Shown piece after piece: positions 21,773 through 33,822 of a stretch of 64,000 bases of DNA. The notes beneath the pieces were generated by a model. It was given only the letters and a program-made list of their open reading frames with translations. It was not told the DNA's origin and searched no databases. Origin of the DNA: Deinandra increscens subsp. villosa (taxonomy: Eukaryota > Streptophyta > Magnoliopsida > Asterales > Asteraceae). The first letter of the stretch is position 1; each line of letters opens with the position of its first letter. Position numbers and translations under genes: made by a program. The stretch covers positions 25,470,963-25,534,962 of the forward strand of contig JBCNJP010000023.1 of the NCBI GenBank assembly GCA_039602395.1, given 5' to 3'.

Positions 21773-23450
21773 CAGTGCCCATAACTTCAGAAAGAGGAAC
21801 CTATACATATACATTATCTATTTCCATCTTCACCTGAATTGGAGTTGGGAATAGTGGTTACTTGTCTTCGTCCTCACTATCAATCGTATCCAAATCAATG
21901 TAGTTCAGAGGATTAGCATCATTCATGAGCACATTCATTCTTTCAGCTAGCTCATTCAGGTCATCTTCATGACCGAAATATATAAAGTGAGGATGCTCCT
22001 CATATGCAACTTCACCCGTATCATCCTCGATAGACTCAATCAGAATTCCACAGGAGTCTCTTTTTGAGTAGATCTTCTCTGGGTAGTATTCTCTGAAGTT
22101 ATCCATTACAAAGTCCAGGAAGGCTGAGTCAACGTACATGTGACGGACTCCTTCATTCAAGGGAATTATAGCAGTGGATGCAGTAGTTAAAGTCTGAATG
22201 GAAGGTATTAGAGACATTTGAAGTGCACTTTTTGTTACAGATGCAGATTCCTCTCTTGGAGATCCCTTAATAGCTAGAGTACTAGCTACTTGAGAGAATC
22301 TGGGAAGTTTAAGGTTCTCAGGCACATGTGCTAGCTTCTTGATTGAATCCAGGACTTTATCAATAGGTTCAATATGAAGGAGGCTGTTGACGAAAGATTC
22401 TTCGTCATCAGAGAAGTTTAGCTCATCTCCTTCAATGAAAGTATCAGCATCGACCTCAAAGTCATTATCATTCATAGGACTTGTAGCTTAAACATTTCCA
22501 GCAGAGTCTTTGCTAGCAGAAACAAGAGTGGAAGATATAGGATCAGGAAGATCACCCCTTTCACCTACTTGATCAGTTTGAGTCTGTCCTTCTGGTTGCT
22601 CAGACCCTTGATCACTAGTATTGTCATCTGGCTTGTCGCTTGATTGTTTATCTTCATTAGTTCTGGCTAACAAGTCTTTGAGTCTTAGAATTTATGCAGC
22701 TTGTTCAGCAATTACATGTGACTGATCAATGATCTTCTGGTTGGCCACTTGCAGAGAACAGTTCAGATGATCGTTCTGACTCTGAAGATTTACAATCTCA
22801 GCTTGGAGTTCCATAATCTGTTCAGACTCAGAAACTGTTGTGTTGGTACCAACATCACCAGTACTTTCAATAGTGGCAACAAGTGCTTCAGCCAGACTTT
22901 CCAATGGTCTCACATCCATATCGATCCTTTCAACATGTTCAGTAGGAGATGGAGAGACAATTGTTATGGGTAGAGTTGTATCAGGTTGAGTATCAGATGG
23001 TCCAATGACTTCAACACCAGATTGTGAACCAGGCTTTCTCCTGACTTTATGTTTTTTCTGTGCAGAAGTTGCTTTATTGAGCTTTGACTATCATAAACTC
23101 AGAGGACACGTTTCTATCTTCAGTGGTTCTTGTCAAATTTTCTATACTAGTCTTTGGAGGAAACAGACGAGGACTATCAGGCTCATCAAGATCATAAGTA
23201 AGATCGTCTTGATCGAGAGACACTGAAGTCTCATCATCATCTTGTTCATCTTGTAGTTGATTGTAGCTTTCATCAGAAGATGATTGTTGTGTCTGAATAG
23301 CAGAGGCCTTAGAAGGTTCTCCAGACCTCTGTCTTTTCCGAGGATGAACTCCTTCGGGTTGTGTAGGACTATAATCAGAGTCCGAGGAGTCAGACACCTC
23401 TCATCATTATCATTGTCGTCTCCTTACTCTGTTTCTGATGAGACCACATT
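21773..23450 (-). pseudogene. Extra 3' ORF of G, N-terminal and middle part
   Basis: Minus-strand blocks continue the extra ORF of G to the right of B. They include a Ser/Asp-rich stretch with MSDSSDSDYSPTQPEG (23397-23074), a predicted coiled coil with QIMELQAEIVNLQSQNDHLN (22919-22692), an acidic, Gln/Glu-rich segment, and a region with GVRHMYVDSAFLDFVMDNF (22475-21858). Single stops separate the blocks. I do not recognise a domain of known function. From 23450 to 23738 low-complexity coding-like DNA continues up to the D-type LTR, which cuts off the N-terminus. Confidence 0.55.
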
Positions 23451-23738
23451 CACAGGACTTAAAGTATGTTTAATATGCTTAGAAGCTTCAACACTAGTAT
23501 ACTGGAGATTCCCAAGGTCCTCAGCAGCAGCAGCAGGATCATTAATAGCTGGTGCATTCAAATCCAATTGAGAGTGGACTTGAGAAGATACAGTGGTTTC
23601 ACCTTGTGCTTCTACGACAACTTCACCCTCTTGAATATTTCCTTCAGCACCAAGAGTAGCAATACGAGCAATAATCTCGGGAAAGAAAGGTACATCATTC
23701 CCTTGATACTTACCTTGATGGTACTTTTCTGTAACAAC

Positions 23739-24045
23739 CAGTATTCATTGAGCTTGTAGAGAAAGTTTCTCCTTGCTTAGTCCGAACTCCTGGCGAACTC
23801 AGAGTTCGGACTGGTCTAAACAAGCCCGAACCTGGAGTTCGGACCATCCGGATTTAAGCTAGTATATATAGCTTATCTTGTGTAGAACTTAGGACTTGTA
23901 GGTTTGAGTCTTACTGTCTATCAAGTGTACTCTGTGGTTCTCAGTGGTCTAATACAAGTATCGTTGTATTTACTCCTCGTGTTATTCTCGTTTTACATTG
24001 ATTTCATTACGACTAAGTAGACGATCTACCGCTCACGCATTTTCA
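23739..24045 (+). repeat. Lone D-type copia LTR
   Basis: The right two thirds match the LTR of D at 38835-39140, including tagtatatatag, ctctgtggttctc and acgatctaccgctcacgca. It ends cattttca and no primer-binding site follows. It lies in plus orientation between minus-oriented G and H. No matching 5-bp target duplication is seen, so it may be part of a rearrangement rather than a simple solo LTR. Confidence 0.65.
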
Positions 24046-24676
24046 CGGGGGCTTAGGCTTGTGAGACGTCTTGTGCTGCTACCCTTAAAACACGCTACAC
24101 AGTTATCGATGTGGATGAATTCCTTCTCCGGCACACCTTCCACATGTTTCCCCCTAACAAGGCGGTTTATGTTTTGAAAGTTGACATGCCCCCATACGCC
24201 TGTGTCATAAAATGGGGTCGTTTTCCGATGCCTTTGCCAAGAAGCACGCTATAGAACCAGTCGGCTTTGCAACTGACATATCTAGAGCAAACATATTCCC
24301 TTTCCGTTTTGCACGAAATGATCTGATCTTCAGGAACCTTGAACCCAGGCTTTAGAATATAACACTCTCGGACATCGAACAACATTGGCATCTTCTTGTC
24401 ACATATTTGCGAGACACTCAGCAGGTTGAATTTCAGATTGGATACTAGATTAACCTTATCAAATGAAATTTCTCCATTGGTCATGAGACCGTTTCCGATT
24501 ATTCTACCACCCCAAATATCACCTCCAAAGGCAATAGGACCACCATGCGATATTTGTTTGACATCATACATAAGGTCCTTGTTCCCCGTCATGTGCTTGG
24601 AACAACCACTATCTAAGTACCATGTATTGACATCACTCTGGGCCAGTCCCTGCACATGCGAAAGGAAAGTGATTAG
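24046..24676 (-). pseudogene. pol: Copia protease and pre-integrase fragment (element H)
   Basis: The coding direction is minus. The start is the aspartic protease with the active-site motif WYLDSGCSKHMTG, followed by the glycine-rich flap and FDKVNLVSNLKFNLLSVSQ. It then runs into the pre-integrase (HHCC zinc finger) segment, which is shifted out of frame but recognisable down to a CVACFKG at about 24085, where the D-type LTR cuts it. Reverse transcriptase and RNase H are missing. The protease would cleave Gag-Pol. Gag lies upstream in the same frame, with a TAA between. Confidence 0.75.
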
Positions 24677-24748
24677 TTAAGAGATGGACCCTAGCCAGAT
24701 TGACCTAGGGCCTTCTTTTGGGTGCCTTTTTCGTTGGAGGAGCAGTTG
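24677..24748 (-). pseudogene. gag: End of H gag and its stop codon
   Basis: The short coding tail before F reads into RSIWLGSIS and a TAA at 24679-24677. After 24 more nt comes a pyrimidine-rich stretch ending CATGTGCAG, then the protease frame. This parallels the gag ends of B, E, F and J. Confidence 0.6.
24744..24748. repeat. Target-site duplication of F, left copy
   Basis: AGTTG; identical to 37483-37487. Confidence 0.9.
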
Positions 24749-25421
24749 TGTAGGATCGTTATTAGTTAGAGTTAAACTAAAACAAGAACCCTCTACTTGC
24801 AAATATAACCCTGCGAAATTAAAGTTATATTACACCTTACTTAAGCTTATATTAGTTCTCTTGTATTAATAATGTGAGTGCTTGATTTGCATAAATATAG
24901 TAACAACGAAGTAAGAAATACTCGACACTATTTTCATTAACTCAAAGCTACACTATTACAAGTTGTTCGAGAACAATTGTGAACTATCAGCTAACTACTG
25001 CTATATATAGTGCTGATGAGATCAATGATAGTCATTGATCTCATGCGATCTAATCTAAACCGTAAAATATAAAGTCAAATACAAACTACCAAAAGCATAA
25101 ACTTCGACATTTGGAATATCTTGCGTATTAACAGCAACATACTACTTTAGGAGAGTGGCTTGAATCAGATATAAAATCATATGAGAAGCTTTTGCAGGAT
25201 TGGACTTGCTAAAAAGACATCTCAAGAAAAGTCCGGTTGAACTGATTATCTAGTGGATAATCGAGTTCACCCGGAATATTCGCTAAGAGACAAAACTGCT
25301 TCTTTCCGCTTGAACTGCCAGTTCCGCTTGAAGTGAGAATTCCGCTTCAACTTCAACTTCAGCCGGAACATAACAAAATTGGCATTCAGCAGGAAATCTT
25401 CCAAGCGCAATATTCCATACA
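24749..25421 (-). repeat. 3' LTR of element F
   Basis: Plus-strand ends TGTAGGATCG and TTCCATACA. It contains ccggttgaac and ccgcttgaac words near its right end that recur inside F's coding region. Confidence 0.9.
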
Positions 25422-25433
25422 ATCTCCCCCTAA
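25422..25433 (-). promoter_or_regulatory. Polypurine tract of F
   Basis: Plus strand atctccccctaa, directly next to the LTR. Confidence 0.75.
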
Positions 25434-25711
25434 GCTGATGCTGTCAAATTATTCTTCAACACAAAGTTTAGCTTCAAAAACTGACTTGTACCCAAAAACT
25501 TTCTTCTCCTTGACCCACTTGTCGAAGAACTTAACCCCTGCATTCACATCCTTTGAGAGAACACTCATGTTTGTCATGGTGACCTTGACATGTTTTAGAG
25601 CTTCCTAATCTTGTTCATTCCACTGGTCTTGAACATTGATTGCTTCATGGGTTGTGAAACTGCTATTTGCCCTGTGTACATAAAGGAGCTTTTCTTCTTC
25701 TTCCCAAATTA

Positions 25712-28700
25712 CTAACTTGATCTGACTGGTGACTCTTCTTCAGCATCATCATCAACCTGAGTTTCAGAAAGCAATCCATGCTCGAGCACCTTTGGTTCTA
25801 TGCTCATTCTTAGCAGGAGCTCTGTTTTGGTTGGACTCATTATGTTTCTCAGTTTGTCATAGATGTCAATTAGTTGGGAGATGTCAAGCATTCTGGTGGC
25901 AAGATGAGCATTCACTACTCTTGATGTGCCATTGAGGAATTGGAATTTGAAGTCAAAGTTGTCTTCATTAACTATCCACCCAACGATTTTGTTTTGCCTG
26001 GGTGGGCCTCTTTTCCTTGGCTTTTGTTCTCTCTTTCTTTTGTGATGCAGCAGTCTTCTCTTTATTATCTTATTTTCCTCATTGGACTCATCTGTTGATT
26101 CTATTTTAGTTGGAGCTTTACCCTTTGAGGAATGAGAAGAAGGACCAGGTTGAACTTCAGTAGGTTTGGTGATGGTGATTGTTGGTTCTTTGATGGTAAG
26201 TGGAGGTAGGGAGGTTTGAGTTTGTGGTCTACTGGCTTCTGATGTGGGACTTGATGGTGGAGTAGGTGGGAAAATGTCTGAAAAGTCCATGGTAGGTGGA
26301 GGCTTCTTCTTGAGAGGGACAATTGGTGTAAAATTGTCTTTTCTATATTTGGGGTTGGCAAGCTTGGTGGCTACTTTCTTGGAAATCGAAGGTGGTTTGT
26401 AGGGTATGATGGCAAGTGACTATAGAAGTGATGGAACTGTTGTAGGTATGGAATTTGGGTTGTAAGTGAAAGAAGGTGGAGGAGGGATATATGCATCATC
26501 AGTGAGTTCAGGTTTAACATTTATATTAGTTGATGTACCTGAGGTAAGCTCTGAAGGTGCAGGCATCACAAGCTTTGGATTCACAGCAGCTATATCTCCC
26601 TTCAGCTCATGAAATATAGAATCAATCAAGCTGCAAAGTTCCCTGACTTGCATCTGAGCTACCTCTTCTTCTGTCTTCAAATTTCTAACCACAAGAGCCC
26701 TTTTTACCTTCTTCAGCCGTAGGTAATTCTCATCATTTCTTATCAGCTTGGTAGGCATTTGAGAGGCAATAGAAATCAGCCTCTGCCTATCAACTTCAGT
26801 CAATGCATCCAAGTTGTAATCCTTTAATCTGCAGTTGAAAGATCTTGTCTTAGCTTCTTCAAGCAAGTTCTCAAAAACTCCATTTTGTAAATACATATCA
26901 ATTTCCTCTTGAAGCTATTTGGCTAACCTCTCATCTTCTGCTACCCTTTTGGCATTTTCTACCATTTTCAGCATAGCTTCAGCTTCAGGAGTTTGAACCA
27001 CCTGTTGAATAGTTCTAGGAGTTTCAGTTTGAACATGTTCTTCAGCTTGAATTGGTTCTGTACTCCTCAAAGCTATTAAAGTTGCAGCTATGTCTTCAGC
27101 TTTTTCACTTCCCTGTTCTTCCGGTTGAAACACAGATGGCTGATCGGACCCATCAATGCCAAAGATTGAATTGCTAGGGCCATAGACTTCCACCTGGGTT
27201 ACTGTTTGAGTTTCTGGTTGAACGACCAGTTGAGCTTCCACTAGAACTTCCGGTTGAAGTTTCGGTTGAACTTCCAGTTGAACAGAACTTAGGACTTCAT
27301 TCACCACCTGAGGTTGGTTGACTTTAGGTTCCTTATCAGCTAACTCCAACACCTCTGTGCCTTCTTCTTCACCAATCAAGTTTTCATCACCTCCTTCAGT
27401 CATAGTAGCAACTGCAACAGTTGCAGTGCTTTCTTCAATATCAACAGTTGCCTTGCTAGTGGAAGCAATGTTTCTATTCACTTGATCACTGGCTCTTTCA
27501 GCCGGAAATATGACATCTTTCAGAAGTGTTGTGATCAAGTTTATGTGCTCAGGGAGAGCACCAACAATAAGCATTTATGATTGTACTAGCTCAGTGAGGT
27601 TGGGGTCTTCAAAAGGAGAAATGGCAATCAGTTGACTGCACTTCATGTTTACCCAACTTTCTTCAACTGTGAAGGGGTTAACACCAATCTTTTCACAAGT
27701 TGTGGCTCTAACTTCAGTCGGTATCCTTTGATTTTCTTCAATTTCAGTCATAATAGGCCTTGAGGGCATCTTCTCCCCCAATTTGACAGTATCAGCTTCA
27801 TTAGCATTTTCAGCTTCATTAGCTTCTCTGAGAGGGTATGAAGGGCCTGCTTCAGTGTCAGTAGGAGCAGCTTTCACCAAATGAGCAATAGTTGCATTCA
27901 GTTTATCAACCTGTGCTTGGAGAGTAAGGTGCAGTTCCGTCAATTCTGGTAGTGTATAACTGTCCTCAACTGGCCTTTTACCAGTATCCTTGGACAAAAC
28001 CAAGTTATCAATCCGAGATTGATCAACTGTGGTACCCATGGCTTCTTGGCACCTGGGATTCTCTTCATCTGTTTCAGCAACCCTTGGTTCCAATGAAGGA
28101 CTCATGGGTGCTGATTCAGAGAAGATTGCCGCAGTTTGGGTCTTACTTATGTTACTACTAGCACCAAGATCCAGTGGGGATACTTGGGCAGCAGCAGCCC
28201 TAGCTGCATGAATCTCTTCTGATCTCCTGAGATTCACCTCCGGTGAGGAGTGGGGGTTCAATGCAACAGTGTCCTGGTTCATCAGTATGTTCTCAGGTAA
28301 TGAGGTTGGTGAGTTAATAACACACTTCATTTGAACCAAGAATGGGTGCATTGTCACTCCTAGGTGATAGGGGATGTAGGGTTGAAAAATGTTCAGATAG
28401 GGATTGTACATCTGCTTCTAATGACTCCTCCTCAAATGAAGGTTCATCCCTAAGAGAAAGTCCCAGTTTAACCAGTTTCCGTTTAGGCTTTTTGCCTTGA
28501 ACGGGGTTAAAAGCTTCAGGTTGGTTGGTAATACTAGGTGGAGGAGACCTAGTAACCACAGTTCTCTGTCTTTTAAATTTGACAGGTGGTGATTCGGATG
28601 AGGAGGTGGCAGTGGTAGTTTTAGTGGAAGCTTTCCTCTTTTTGGATTTGTAAATTTGGAGAGTAGAGGAAGCTGGGACAGATGTGGGATCAGGAGCTAC

Positions 28701-29574
28701 AAGGTTGATAGCCCTATCATCTGGAGCATGAGACTCAGTTGCTGCTACAGTTTCCGTTTGAACCTCAGCATGAGCAGGTTCATCAGGAAACTGCCTTGGA
28801 ATTGGTAAGGGGTAGTCAGTGTCCCTTCCAAGAAATGCAGTCTTATTTAAAGCTAAATTTGAAAAAGTTTCTCTGTTAGGTGTTTTGGTTCCAAAACTTT
28901 ACCACTCAAGACAATTTGAGGGTATTCTCCTTGAGAATACATGTTAAAAACCTTGGGTATAAATAGACATAGTCTGGTGAGAGGTTTGATTTGAGACCCT
29001 TAAAAATTAATTTAGAAAAGTTGAAATTTTGACCTTTGACCACAACATAAAATGCTGAGGCTTGTTTAGCAGCAAGTTCATCGGAACTGCCTTTCTTGGG
29101 AGTCAGGCAAACCAGAAGGGTGTGGGCTAGAAATCTCCACTTGTAAGGCAATTGCCCCTTCTTGATGGTTTTGCTTCCCATTGAACTGTTGTATCCAATA
29201 TCTCTAAACAACTTTAGATACACCGATGAGTCTACAAACACATACCCATCTTCGTCCCTTAGTTTCAACACCTTTCGAATTTGAGCTTCAGTGATTTCCA
29301 CTATCGTGCCCTGAACTGTAGACAAAATTGATTCACTACCATCTTCGGCTTCGGCAACCATAGCATGTGACCAGAACTCTTCCATTATTTCTTCAAAGAT
29401 TACGGCTTCAACTATCAGTGCATAGTGAAGATGACAGTTCTTGAGAAAGTTTATCATACCATTGTAGATGTCGGTCTTGCTAGGTTCTTCGAGATAAGCC
29501 ACCAGGTTATGTTCCATGGGGAACTTTGAGACACTGGCAGGCTTCTTGCTAGTATTCCTCGCTTTAGGAGCCAT
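25712..29574 (-). pseudogene. Extra 3' ORF of F (env-like position)
   Basis: A large ORF downstream of pol, now in five or six blocks. The N-terminal block (29574-28906) starts MAPKARNTSKK and forms a folded-looking domain with WSHAMVAEAEDG, EITEAQIRKVLKLRDEDG, LPYKWRFLAHTLLVCL and FNFSKLIFKGL. I recognise this from many anonymous plant proteins linked to retroelements. Next come Ser/Pro-rich and Gln/Val/Pro-rich sections with repeated VQPE-like units (27574-26915), a helical block with RNLKTEEEVAQMQVRELCSLI (26896-26420), and a C-terminal block with GWIVNEDNFDFKFQF (26290-25712). I see no signal peptide, transmembrane helix or fusion peptide, so an envelope role is not supported. The function is unknown. 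G carries a relative. Confidence 0.7.
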
Positions 29575-30335
29575 TGTTGATTGTAGATTTGAGCAGGGTT
29601 GACGGTTTCTAGGAAGTTATGGAGAGGGTTTGGGAGAAATTGGGAGTAATTTCTGAGTGGGGTTGAGAAAAAGTGGGGAATATGACGATAATTTAGAGCT
29701 TTTACCCTTTTTCGTCGATGACGTGGAGGAGAGAGACTGTAAACTGTCGGTTCAGTAACTGATGTGACTGGTGCTTTATGGGTTATACGGTACAACTTCG
29801 TGAAGCATGTCATTATCCAAAAGTAAAGTTACTGAAACCTCGGATATTAAACAGTTAAAAAGTTAATGGGTAATTAAATGAATATCCGCATAAAAAGTTG
29901 TGCCTTCCGGGTAATGAAATGAAAAGTAACTTTGACTTGTTGACCCGGAAGTTCAAGCGGAACCCATTTTCTCCTTTATTTTAAAAACCAAATTTCTTCC
30001 GTTTGAACTTCAAGCGGATGATTTTTCCGCTTGGAAGAATTGTTTTCAAAATAATTTTCCACATGAATTTTAAAGCATTTTTCCGGTTGAACTTCACCCG
30101 GGGAGTTTCAAAGGTTTTGTTCTCGCAGATTGAACCGGAACTTTGACCATAAATCCAACACACATGATTTTTGAAAATTTGTGTTAATTATTCATAGTTT
30201 TAGCAACAGTTACTGACTATGAACTGAAATGTTTTCTAACTAACACAAGAAATTTTCATTTTCTTTTTCTTTTTGTATCAAGAGACGGGCTTTTAAGCAC
30301 GTGTCTCTCTTTTGTTAAAAATTGTGAAAAGTTTG
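29575..30335 (-). other. Spacer between pol and extra ORF of F
   Basis: No gene supported. The sequence carries about eight variants of the F word (ttccggttgaac, ttccgcttg, caagcgga) at 29940-30140. The part just upstream of the extra ORF could act as its leader or promoter; nothing specific is visible. Confidence 0.5.
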
Positions 30336-31178
30336 TTAGTCAAAGTTCATCATGCCAATGGCTGCCTCATCAAAGGCTTTGGTAAACAGATCAGCCAATT
30401 GATGATCAGTATGAACTTTGAACAACTTAATTAAGTTCTTTTCTACACAATCTCTAATAAAGTGATACCTGATATCAATATGCTTTGTTTTGGAGTGCTT
30501 GACTGGATTGTAGATGATGGATATGGCATTGTTGTTATCTGCAAAGATGGGAGTTTCCATGAAGGTGATTCCATAATCAAGCATCTGATTTTGAATCCAA
30601 AGGACTTGACTACAACAACTTAAGGCAGCAATATACTCAGCTTCAACTGTTGATGTAGAAACACAGGTTTGTTTCTTACATTGCCAAGATACAAGCCTTT
30701 CACCCAAGAATTGACATCCTCCTGATGTTGATTTCTTGTCAATGTCACAACCTCCATAGTCACTATCAGTGAATGCCTTGAAGGAGAAATCATAATTTTT
30801 AGGATACCATAACCCCAGCTTGGGTTCACCCTTCAACTACTTGAAAATTCTTTTGACTGCCAACATGTGTGATTCTTTTGGTGAGGACTGATATCTTGCA
30901 CATAAGCAAACACTGAACATGATGTGAGGTCTACTTGCTGTGAGATACATCAGTGATCCTATCATGGCTCTATACATATGTACATCCACTGGCTTGCCAC
31001 TTAAGTCACTTGTTAACTTGTGGGAAGTGGAGATAGGAGTTTTAGCACTTGAGCATGTCAGCATATCAAATCTCTTCAGCATATCTTGAATATACTTTGG
31101 CTGATTTAGAAAAATCCCAGCTGCAGTTTGCTTCACTTGTAAGCCCAAGAAGAAGGTTAGTTCTCCCATGGAGCTCAT
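30336..31178 (-). pseudogene. pol: Copia reverse transcriptase end and RNase H (element F)
   Basis: In coding order: the end of reverse transcriptase with FFLGLQVKQTAAGIFLNQ and RYQSSPKESHMLAVKRIFK (31178-30837), then RNase H with FTDSDYGGC, STVEAEYIAAL, FADNNNAISI and KHIDIRYHFIRD (30836-30336). The catalytic acidic residues are present in these motifs. RNase H removes the RNA strand during reverse transcription. One stop at about 30837 separates the two parts; otherwise this region is well preserved. Confidence 0.85.
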
Positions 31179-31190
31179 TTCAAATTTAGA

Positions 31191-31790
31191 CTACATCAAA
31201 GTTTCAAACTCATTGCACAAAGTAGTGTTAGATGAACCAAAAATAATGTCATCTACATAAATTTGTACCATCATCATATCCTTACCAAAACATTTGACAA
31301 AGAGAGTTTTGTTAATTGCACCTCTCCTGTAGCCATTCTCTAGAAGATAGTTAGAAAGAGTTTCATACCAGGTTCTAGGAGCTTGTTTGAGGCCATACAG
31401 GGCTTTGATTAGCTTGCATACCCTGTTTGGATGGTGAGGATCCTCAAAACCAGGAGGTTGTTTGACATAAACTTCTTGTTCCAGCAGGCCATACAAGAAG
31501 GAACTTTTGACATCCATTTGAAACACTTGGAAGTCTTTGAAGGCAGCATAAGCTAGAAAGATTCTGATTGCCTAATCTAGCCACAGGTGCAAACACTTCA
31601 TCATAATCTATGCCTTCTTCCTGTGCATAGCCTTGCACAACTAGTCTTGCTTTGTTTTTTACCACAATACCCCTGTCATCTTTCTTGTTTCTAAATACCC
31701 ACTTTGTTCCAATTGGTTCTGCTCCATCAGGCATATCTACCAATTCCCAAACTTTTTGCTTGTTGATTTGAAATAATTCTTCCTGCATTG
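31191..31790 (-). pseudogene. pol: Copia reverse transcriptase core (element F)
   Basis: Typical copia motifs: GTKWVFRNKKDDRG, KARLVVQGYAQEEGIDYDE, FAPVARL, then FQMDVKSSFLYGLLEQEVYV, PPGFEDP, LYGLKQAPRTWY and the catalytic MVQIYVDDIIFGSSN. It would copy element RNA into DNA inside the particle. A frameshift falls between VARL and the DVKSSFL part near 31550, and a stop lies just downstream of the YVDD part. The enzyme is therefore inactive from this copy. Confidence 0.85.
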
Positions 31791-31964
31791 CCTCTACCTA
31801 GCTGCTATCTTCCAAAGCTTCTGCATCCTTCTTGGTTACTTCTTGAGACAAGAATGCAGCATGCAAACAAATGTTTGCATCAGCAGATTTACTTCTTGTC
31901 AACACAGGTGCTTTCACATCTCCAATAACATTCTTCAAAGGATGATCCTTGTTGACTCTTCTAT

Positions 31965-32651
31965 CTATGTCCATGGGAAATTCATGGCTTCATCCATTTG
32001 AGGGTATGTTGATCCTTGGAAGTATGTGCTCAAGCTTAACATTTCAAATTGTGACACAGGATCTGAAACTCCAACTGATTCATGAGAATTGGTGTCTGAA
32101 TTGTAGGTCAGATGCTTTAAATTAAGCTCATTTGATGTGCTATCATTTAAATTTTCAGCTTCATTTGACCTTGATTTAGTATTCTCTTCAGTTTCTGCAA
32201 TTAGGTTTTCCGGTTGAACTTGAACCGGTGAAATTAGTTCCGCTTGAACTTTAACCGGAACTATTTCTTCTTCAATTTGAATTATTTCAGTTTGTTTCTT
32301 TTCATTGCCTGGCAAGATAGGTCGAATGCTCATTGAAGAGAAAAATATTGGCTTCTTGTTTGCAGTTTGGTTTCTCTTCCAACGCTCATCATTAGACCTA
32401 TAAGAGTTCTGTTCCTGCACTAGAGAGCTCACAGGCTTATCAACAGTAATGTTGAAAGCAGTGGTTAGTGCATCAATATCAAATAACCAACTGGGCTGAG
32501 ACTCAAAATTGTTGAGAGATTTTTCATTGAAAGACACATTTATAGTTTCCTCAACAATTTTGGTTCTCTTGTTGTATACTCTGTATGCTTTTGACACACC
32601 AGAATACCCAACAAAATAACCTTCATCTGCCTTTTCTGAAAATTTAGGCAA
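31965..32651 (-). pseudogene. pol: Integrase C-terminus and linker to reverse transcriptase (element F)
   Basis: Starts with FSEKADEGYFVGYSGVSKAY, the conserved end of the copia integrase region, followed by a long Asn/Glu/Ser-rich linker. In the linker the DNA carries the F word several times, giving VQAELISPVQVQPEN. The frame is interrupted at both ends. Confidence 0.75.
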
Positions 32652-32658
32652 TAGCTCA

Positions 32659-33822
32659 TTAGTTATTAGAATTGTAACAAGACACCCAAAAGAAATAAAT
32701 GTTTAGCTTTCTTTTTATCCAAAGCTCATAAGGTGTTTTATTCTTATCTTTGACAATTAAAATCATGTTTTGGACATAACAGGCAGTGTTCACTACCTCT
32801 GCCCAAAATATCACAGGGAGCTTGGAGTTTGCTAACATTGACCTAGTAGCTTCAATCAATGTCCTATTTCTCCTTTCAGCAACACCGTTTTGCTGTGGAG
32901 TTCTAGGAGCACTAAATTGTCTCACAATTCCCTTTTCCTCAGAAAATGAATTCAGAACATGATTTTTGAACTATGTGCCATTGTCACACCTAATTGTTTT
33001 GACTTTAAGGTTGGATTGATTTTCTAAATTTATCACGAGTGTTTTCAACAGCTCAGCAGTTTCATCTTTTGTTTTAAGAAAGAAAACCTAAGTGTATCTA
33101 GAAAAATCATCAATTATTACAAAACAATATGACTTTTTCCCCAAACTCATTACTCTAGTTGGACTAAAAAGATCCATGTACAAAAGCTCTAAAGGTTTTG
33201 AAATAGAAGACTCAACTTTTGGCTTGAAGGAGGTTCTGTGTTGCTTGCCCTTGAGACAAGTAACACAGTTTTTAGAACATGCAAAATGCTTGTTAGGAAG
33301 ACCCTTAACCAAGCTAAGATTTACAATTCTGTTCATGTTCTTGTAGTTCACATGATACCTCCTGTGCCACAGATCAGACACATCAACTAGGGCTTTGGAT
33401 ATGAAGCAGGCAGTGCCACATGAGGGAGCAGCAACTGACATATCCAAAATGTATAATCCTTCTGTCCTGGGTGCCTTAAGCATAATTAGTTCATCAGGAA
33501 TTTTGACACCAGGTTTGAGGACTATAGCCTCTTTCTCATTAAACATTAAATTCAAATTCTTGTCACACATTTGTGAGACACTAAGTAAATTGAAATTCAA
33601 TGTAGCAACAAAATTGACCTTATCAAATTTTACCAGTCCATTGCTCACATCTCCTTGTGCTGAGATATGGCCTTTAGTGCTTCCAAAGGCAACTGGCCTC
33701 CATTTATTCTTTTTGTATTTTCCAGAATGTGCTTATTCCCTGTCATGTGGCAAGTGCATCCACTGTCAACAACCCATAGGCTATTATGGCCTTTATTTTG
33801 CACCTGCACATATCAGAATTGA
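32659..33822 (-). pseudogene. pol: Copia protease and integrase (element F)
   Basis: In coding order: protease remnant with VVDSGCTCHMTGNKHI (about 33780-33720), NLNLMFNEKEAIVLKPG, the HHCC zinc finger with LWHRRYHVNYKNMN and CVTCLKGKQH, then the integrase core with LLYMDLFSPTRV, CDNGT and PQQNGVAERRNRTLIEATRSML, which supply the D, D and E of the catalytic site. The enzyme would insert the cDNA into the genome. Stops at about 33087 and 33000 and near 33650 break it. Protease lies in the +1 frame relative to gag. Confidence 0.8.

Larger units (their letters stand above)
12979..23738 (-). mobile_element. Element G: 3' part of a SIRE-like copia element, split by B
   Basis: In minus-strand order it has an extra ORF (23450-21773, then 15780-13848 once B is skipped) followed by LTR-like DNA (13620-12979). 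This is the part of a SIRE/Maximus-like element that lies downstream of pol. Gag and pol are missing: a lone D-type LTR abuts at about 23739. The pol fragment H begins on the far side of that LTR in the same orientation and could be part of the same element. Confidence 0.6.

Noticed and set aside
25712..29574. Envelope gene of a retrovirus-like element
   Set aside because: Only the position fits; no membrane or fusion features were seen.
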